A model generated the notes under the pieces. That model had not been told where the DNA came from. It saw only the letters and a program-made list of their open reading frames with translations, and made no database searches. Both the position numbers and the translations under genes were made by a program. Shown here piece by piece: positions 58,601 to 64,000 of a DNA stretch of 64,000 bases (positions are counted from its first letter, which is position 1; the number at the start of each line of letters is the position of its first letter). This stretch comes from Cephalotrichum gorgonifer (Eukaryota; Ascomycota; Sordariomycetes; Microascales; Microascaceae): the NCBI GenBank assembly GCA_900312665.1, contig ONZQ02000002.1, forward strand, positions 1,470,560 through 1,534,559. Reading direction: 5' to 3'.

Positions 58601-60675
58601 CGAGGGATAAACCCGTGTCTGCATATATTCGTCAAGGATCGACGTTTTGCCTTTCCTAGAGACGATTCGCGAGCCACCTGCCAGAATACATGTTTCCCGA
58701 GGCAGCTCGACCAAGTAGCATAGAACGGCCTCGAAGTAAGAATTTTGGTGTGGCATCGAGGGAGGGAGAATATGCTGTTACGCATGGAGCGTCTCGATGG
58801 AGCTAGGTACCGGATGCGGATCCCGCTCGTGGTGTATGTTGAGGTATTTATCTGGTACTTAGTCGCCATCTTGTTTCGAGGTCCCATCTGTACAATTCGG
58901 CTCTCAACCGTGGGCCGCATGCATAGGATGACAGTGGGCTACCAGCCATGCAGGGAGGCCTATCTGCATGGGCACTTGGCTAGTGACCTATGACGCTGGG
59001 CTGGTATGGTTAGCACATGTGAGAATACATTAAGCCCTCAACCGCTTCATTGTCATATACCCAATCCCATTCCTCGGTTTTCTGGGGAAGCAGAGCCGAG
59101 CGTATGACCGGGCACCCTCACATGGAGGAGAGGATGGACTGCATAAGGGCGGAGAGAAGGCACGAGACGAAGACGGTAAGCCCGAGAGATCATGGGAGGA
59201 TGCAAAGGAGGCGATCTCCATATCCAGAAGGTTAGGCAACAAAACATCGCCCGATATCTCCTTTACCTCCGGCCACCTGCCCTTCATTTTCGGTTCCACA
59301 ATTCCGGTCGAGGTGGGTGTCGCTGCAGTGCTTGTGTCCTATGGTGGAAGGCGCCAAGATAGGAGTGCATCGTCTCGTAGAATGTAACTAGTAGCGGACG
59401 ACAAGGTGGGAGGTCGAGTAGATGGTGGCAGCCCAGGGGTTGGGAGAGTGGGTTTGTTGTGTTTGTCGTGTTTGTCGTGGATCAGCCTTCCCGTCTATCG
59501 CGGATGGTTCCCGGAAATGCTGCGGCTGGGTATCAATGGTAGGTGCAAATGGATACTGATTGTTGTCGGGAGCATTGAGAAGAAGAATTCGACGTTCAGA
59601 AAGGTCGATATATCCTCGAAGCGCGGTGCGAGAAGACGGAGCCGTGGACCACAGAGGCAGTCCCCGCAGAACAGACGTTATTATGGAGCGAGCGGAATAG
59701 GCGGAGGACCGAGCGGAAGGTGTAAGCAAAGTGAAGGTGTGTCGGCCAGGAGTTCCTGCCTGGGCTGTTCCTGGCGTGGAGTGGGGTGCGAGTGATGAAC
59801 GGTAAGAGCAAGAGCTCGCTCCTCCTCCCCTGGCTGTTGCCTGTTGTCTGGAATGCGCCCATTCGCCCGTGTCTTCATCTTCGGTACTTGCACGAGTAGG
59901 TTGCAACCATCCTGGAACATCCGACGTCGACCGGACAAGTAAATTGACTACGGAGTACAGAGTACCCAAACATTAATAATATTACGTCCCCCCCTTTTCA
60001 ACCAACAATCCCACCGCCGGAGGGCAGACTTTGTTTAAAGGCGAGCATAGGAACCCATGCGCCTCCAGACTAGAAAAGGGATACGGGGGCCCCAGTTGTC
60101 CCCCAGGTAAAGATGAAGAGGAAAGGATGAAAGAAGACTGAGGAGTCGGAACAAATACCATTAATAATTTTTGAGGGGACAACGTGGTAATACGCCTTTA
60201 TTGAATGACGCGTCCGTGGCTAGGGCATCATAGATACGAATAGCAGCCTGGATCCCAAAAGACCAGGCACTTTTGTATATCGGCTCCTCGTAGTTCGTAC
60301 AATGCTCCTAGTCCTCCCCTCTTCCCTCTCCTCCCCTCCCCATCCGATGAAGCACGGTTGACGATATGGAACCCACAAGAATGGAGTATCCAACGTTTAC
60401 TCGTGCGTTATTCGCTGTCCCCAGCCCCACAAACCTCCACAGGGCCCAGACCTCCCATGCCATTTCAGACATTGGATGTCGCCCCCAAATACCCCACCAC
60501 CCTTCGGCGAATACTTGTACGCGAACAGGTAAATAATATGTAGACACGAGCTCCAGTAGTGTTAGGGGTGTTATTATTGATAATGGAAGTGAGGCTAGCT
60601 CACGCACTAATATCCGCATGCATATGTACTCGTACAGGGTTGTACTCCTAGGTATAGTTTTCGGTATCCGGCTTG

Positions 60676-60708
60676 CCCCCCCCCCTTTTTTTTTTTCCCC
60701 TCCCCCCA
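60676..60708. repeat. polypyrimidine tract (C10-T11-C-rich)
   Basis: A run of C, then T, then C/T with no purine for about 33 bp. A candidate for triplex-type or replication-slippage DNA. Confidence 0.7.
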
Positions 60709-61727
60709 CTGGATCGGTACCAAGTAGTTAACATCGCATTGTCCACCATAACATCCAGGTTTCTTATCCGCCCTCTCGGTTACTGCACTAATACATGAAT
60801 GAACCCACCACTTAGCATCATCATGGGGCAGCCGGAGAGGTCCCGGGCGGATAGAGCACGCATATCTGCCCTCGTACGGGACTAGCGCAACCCAGTGCCT
60901 CTTACATCCGAACCATACAAGATTGCAGGGAGCAATCATGCGGCGTTCTCCTACTTGCACTCGTCCTCCTCGTCCCCGTATTACGCCATGTCGATCCGAA
61001 CATCCGAACATTTCGGGTCGTGGGAGAAAAAGCAACTAAAATGATCCGCCCGGGAGGCGGGGCACCACTTCTCTGGTGGACACTCGAACACGTACCAATC
61101 TCCTTTCTTGTGCTTCTACTAATATAGACTACATATAGTACTCGTAGACTACCCCTCACTCGACATACACAATGTCAACCACATCAGGCCCGTCCCTTTG
61201 GACCGAGAGGCGTTATTCATGGGCTGAGCATCAATGTGCATATCGCTCAGCACACTCCCCGCACAAGTACTCCATAAATTCGCTCACTATGATACTTGTG
61301 CAAGCAGTAATCGTAACCCTGTTCCAAGACAAGCTAGTCCGCCAGAGGCCAGCATCGTGAGTTGGGGGTCATACTCATGTCACGTCAGGCAAATTCGGGC
61401 AATGCAGCACCCCGCTTTGGCCGCATACAAGCTTTTGTACTCGTACGACGTACCCAAGCAACTGGGCTCAAAGTAGTATTTAGATCGGTCACATTTCACC
61501 AAGGGTCCAAATATGTGAGATTCTTGGGGTGGTGCGCATGATGACGTATCACGTGTATTTTGCCGATGTACCTCTCTTCATAAAAACAACGCAAACTGAT
61601 TAACTACCGGTTTTTGACGATGGACCCAAATCCATGTCCAGATGTTCTCTGAGGCTACCCAGCTCTCAGGAAAGTAGCACACCCCAAGCGTGGTGGCTCG
61701 GAAATCCCATGGTATCTACGCAGTACT

Positions 61728-63102
61728 TCAAGCCTTCTCCTCCTTCTCCTCCTCACCCTCGTCGATCAAGAACGCAGCCGATCCCGCTGAGTACTTGGGG
61801 ACCTTGTACACGGGAATCGGGTCGACATTGTAGACCTTCTCCACGTCCATTCGCTCGAACGAAGCCTTCCAGGGGACAGCCATGTTCTCCGGAATGGCCC
61901 AACCGAGCTCCGTGTTGCGGATCCAAAGCCGAACCAAATGCCTTGATGAGGCCTCCGCATCCTCATATGACTCACGTCGGTGCAGGATGGCCCAGTTGTT
62001 CACGAAGAGCATATCGCCCTTTTGGAGGGGCACACGAATCTCGTTCTGCTTGGCGGACTCGAGAAGGGCGTCGAGGGCCTTCTCTTGCTCCGAAGACAGC
62101 TTGGGGACACCCTGGACCATGGTGGTCGAGTTGGAGTGGGGGCCGAGACGGCCGGGGTCCACGCTAGTCAAAAGCTTGCCCTCATGCACCTGCATGAGGG
62201 GGGCAAGAATGTACTTGGCCGAGCCAGATCTGTAGTCAAGTTAGTCTTGCCCCCTCACCAAACTTCGCATTCAAGGACTAGTTGTGGACATACACCTGGA
62301 TAGGCCAACTGCTGCTGAAGAGAGTCTCAATGACCTCGGGCTTCTCACGGACTAGGTCATTGTAGATAGACCATGAAGAGGCAAGGTGGGTACCACCTCC
62401 CGTTTGGGCACACTCCCGAACTTGGAGGCACAGGACGTCGCTGCCCATGTCGCTGTGAAACGGCTATATTCCACTATGCGTTAGCAGGAATTCCCTGGCT
62501 ACTGTCATGAGGTTTCTTATCACACACCAGGCTTCGGTTGGAGTGGATTCCGTGACGCATCTCCTTCGGGACAGTCCACAGCTTGGAATCGGTGACATGA
62601 GCTATGGAGGGGGTCTGAGTGTTAGTATACTGTAGTGATGTATCATGGGTCTTTACTACTTACTCAAGACATCGCCCCCTCGGTTCTGGAGCCCGTGCTG
62701 ATCGCCAATGTAGCTGGCAAGGCCAAGGTAAATCACGACCGAGTCCTCAACAGAGTAGGCATCGATGTCAAGGCCAGAGATAACGAAAAAGCCCTTGCCA
62801 TTGTGAAGATCCTTGCAAGCCTGAGAAAGGCGACCCATGAGTTTGGGGAGGGGGAAATTGGCAATAGAGACCTCATTGCCATCGAGCTCATGGGCTAGAG
62901 ATGGGCAGCAAACGTGTTAGCAGATACCTAAGACAGCTTACGGCCATATGCTCTGATGCCAAGACTTACCTTTGAAAGTTACCAAAGCATTCTCGATCTC
63001 AGTAATATCCTCAACACCGAGGTGAAGAGTAAATCTCTCCGGCGACTCAACGATGGTATTGGTCCACAGAAGTGGCCCACCCAAGGTCGAAAGAACAGTC
63101 AT
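61728..63102 (-). CDS. TauD/TfdA-type Fe(II)/2-oxoglutarate dioxygenase
   Basis: Five exons: 63102-62970, 62894-62664, 62601-62528, 62463-62294 and 62229-61728, 369 residues, close to fungal family length. It uses Fe2+, O2 and 2-oxoglutarate to hydroxylate or cleave a substrate, taurine-like in named relatives. Iron ligands appear as His149 and Asp151 in PFHSDMGSD, with a distal His about 286 in NNWAILHRRES and an Arg for 2-oxoglutarate in SSRHLVRLWI. Other family segments are GFFVISGLD, YIGDQHGLQNRGGDVL and GGGTHLASSWSIYN. The fourth intron uses GTATGT rather than the overlapping GTGTAT, because only the former keeps frame. No signal peptide, so intracellular. No neighbouring pathway gene hints at the substrate. 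Confidence 0.9.
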
Positions 63103-64000
63103 GGTTACTGTTGAGTGGTGAGCTTTCTTTGTAGAACACGGTATCTTTGCGGGGGTATGGGTTTGATGCAGTTGTTGAGACTGTTGTTGTGAAGGTGGTG
63201 AGAGGGAATGCAAAGGGGAGCGAAGACGAGGATATGAGGAGACGAGGAGACGAGAAGGAGTGGCTGTTTAAATAGTTTTCGTAAGTGGGGGCCCAGGGTA
63301 TTGTTCCTTCCTTTTCAAAGTGAATATTCAAGTGCACCAGTCTTCCTGCTCCAGCATGGTGCGTTCCTTCCTGTTCCAGGTATGGATATGTGACTTCCTT
63401 ACTTAAGTGCCTGTACGTGAATGGGCTCGCCCCTTGCCCCTTCCTTACGTGTGAATGGCTGCCTTCTATTTACAGATGCTTCCTTTCTAAGCTGCGTTGA
63501 ATGACTGGCAACCATTACGATTATATGCCGAACAATAATGGCTTCTTCCTAACCAAGGACCAGGAGTGGATGCATTTCTCACACTTATCATGAACATGGC
63601 TCCCCAAGCGGTCAGACTCATGGAGGAGATTCCGATAGGATACCATGATTTTAAGCGGTGTAATATCCTCAAGTGACTCTATGATGTAACAGGGATTGGC
63701 GGGTAACGAATACATAGATAATCTTTAAGTCCTTGGCGTTGTAGCATCATTTTGGGCCTCCCAAAACATGTACTGCAGGGAGAAGGTTGGTGGCCCTTGT
63801 AAAGAATTATCAATCTTGGGTTGGGCATACACCGACATCCTTGCTGGTCGACTTACCCCGGCAAGCGGTAAAGGGGGGGCGGAAGATGCAGAGGGGAAAG
63901 AAGCAGCCGAACCCGGTGAACTTAAGTAACCTAGTCCGGATACCGGACAGTGGTTCCTGGGAGGAGGAGGGAGGAGGGGAGAAAAGGAAACCATGAAAGA
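63103..64000. other. upstream region of the dioxygenase gene
   Basis: The first 150 bp hold a purine-rich (+) leader with GAGGAGAC-type repeats, and a TATA-like element follows at 63267-63274. Beyond it there is no recognisable gene up to the window end. A minus-strand frame (63725-63994) is Pro/Ser-rich and unsupported. Confidence 0.45.
63267..63274 (-). promoter_or_regulatory. TATA-like element of the dioxygenase gene
   Basis: TATTTAAA on the minus strand about 165 bp before the ATG at 63102. It is followed by a CT-rich leader on the same strand, typical of fungal promoters. Confidence 0.4.

Larger units (their letters stand above)
53696..61727. other. 8.0 kb gene-free stretch
   Basis: The largest region without a supported gene. 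Open frames (for example 58384-58920 and 59388-59969, both -) look random and lack domains and splice context. Contents seen: a G11 run at 54346-54356, a perfect 23-bp palindrome at 55652-55674, a polypyrimidine tract at 60676-60708, and GTACTCGTAC at 60626-60635 and 61437-61446. No transposase, reverse transcriptase, tRNA or terminal repeats were noticed, but old, mutated elements would escape reading by eye. Confidence 0.5.

Noticed and set aside
58384..58920. 178-codon minus-strand frame in the gene-free block
   Set aside because: Composition is random-looking, Arg/Ser-rich with scattered Cys and His, with no domain, and overlapping frames of similar length occur on the other strand.
62288..62297. 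GTGTAT as donor for dioxygenase intron 4
   Set aside because: It would shift the last exon out of frame, whereas the overlapping GTATGT keeps the NNWAILHRRES segment in frame.
1..64000. Secondary-metabolite cluster, CRISPR array, prophage or intact transposon
   Set aside because: No PKS, NRPS, terpene-synthase, cluster regulator, cas, integrase, transposase or reverse-transcriptase features were found, and no regularly spaced repeats.

Overview
The window looks like chromosomal DNA of a filamentous ascomycete (Pezizomycotina, perhaps a Sordariomycete). Genes are split by short introns (41-136 nt) with GT...AG ends and CTAAC-type branch sites just before the acceptor. The proteome is typically fungal: a CFEM GPI protein, a Ytp1-like membrane protein, an AA7 flavo-oxidase, a Fet3-like multicopper oxidase and a GH53 galactanase. 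All exon joins were reconstructed by eye from splice consensus, reading phase and recognisable protein motifs. No transcript or database support was available.

Layout: about 6.3 kb without a recognisable gene; CFEM-GPI protein (+, 6566-7227); class 3 lipase (-, 8724-10784); Alb1-like ribosome factor (-, 13895-14314); Ytp1-like membrane protein (-, 14834-16438); POS5-like NAD(H) kinase (+, 18843-20306), tail to tail with a Gfo/Idh/MocA oxidoreductase (-, 20495-21660); orphan seven-helix receptor (-, 22749-24403); PlsC acyltransferase (+, 27315-28837); lactonase-type beta-propeller (-, 29277-30588), divergent from an AA7 oxidase (+, 33534-35358); secreted 5'-nucleotidase (+, 37258-39081); 3' part of a small membrane protein (+, 40544-41043); GH53 galactanase (-, 41516-42559); degenerate SprT-like protein (-, 44552-45568); atypical SDR (-, 46069-46845); HPP membrane protein (+, 48489-49443); Fet3-like multicopper oxidase (-, 51250-53695); about 8 kb without a gene; TauD-type dioxygenase (-, 61728-63102).

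There is no PKS/NRPS core and no CRISPR, phage or transposase gene, so I see neither a classical biosynthetic cluster nor a mobile island. Gene density is low for this group (about 17 genes in 64 kb). A plausible functional theme at 29-43 kb is extracellular carbohydrate attack: oligosaccharide oxidase, lactonase and endo-galactanase. The observations most worth a second look are a SprT-like protein that appears to have lost every zinc ligand, tandem 3' splice sites that would switch the oxidase tail from acidic to arginine-rich, and a GTAC-N2-GTAC word recurring in the gene-free DNA.
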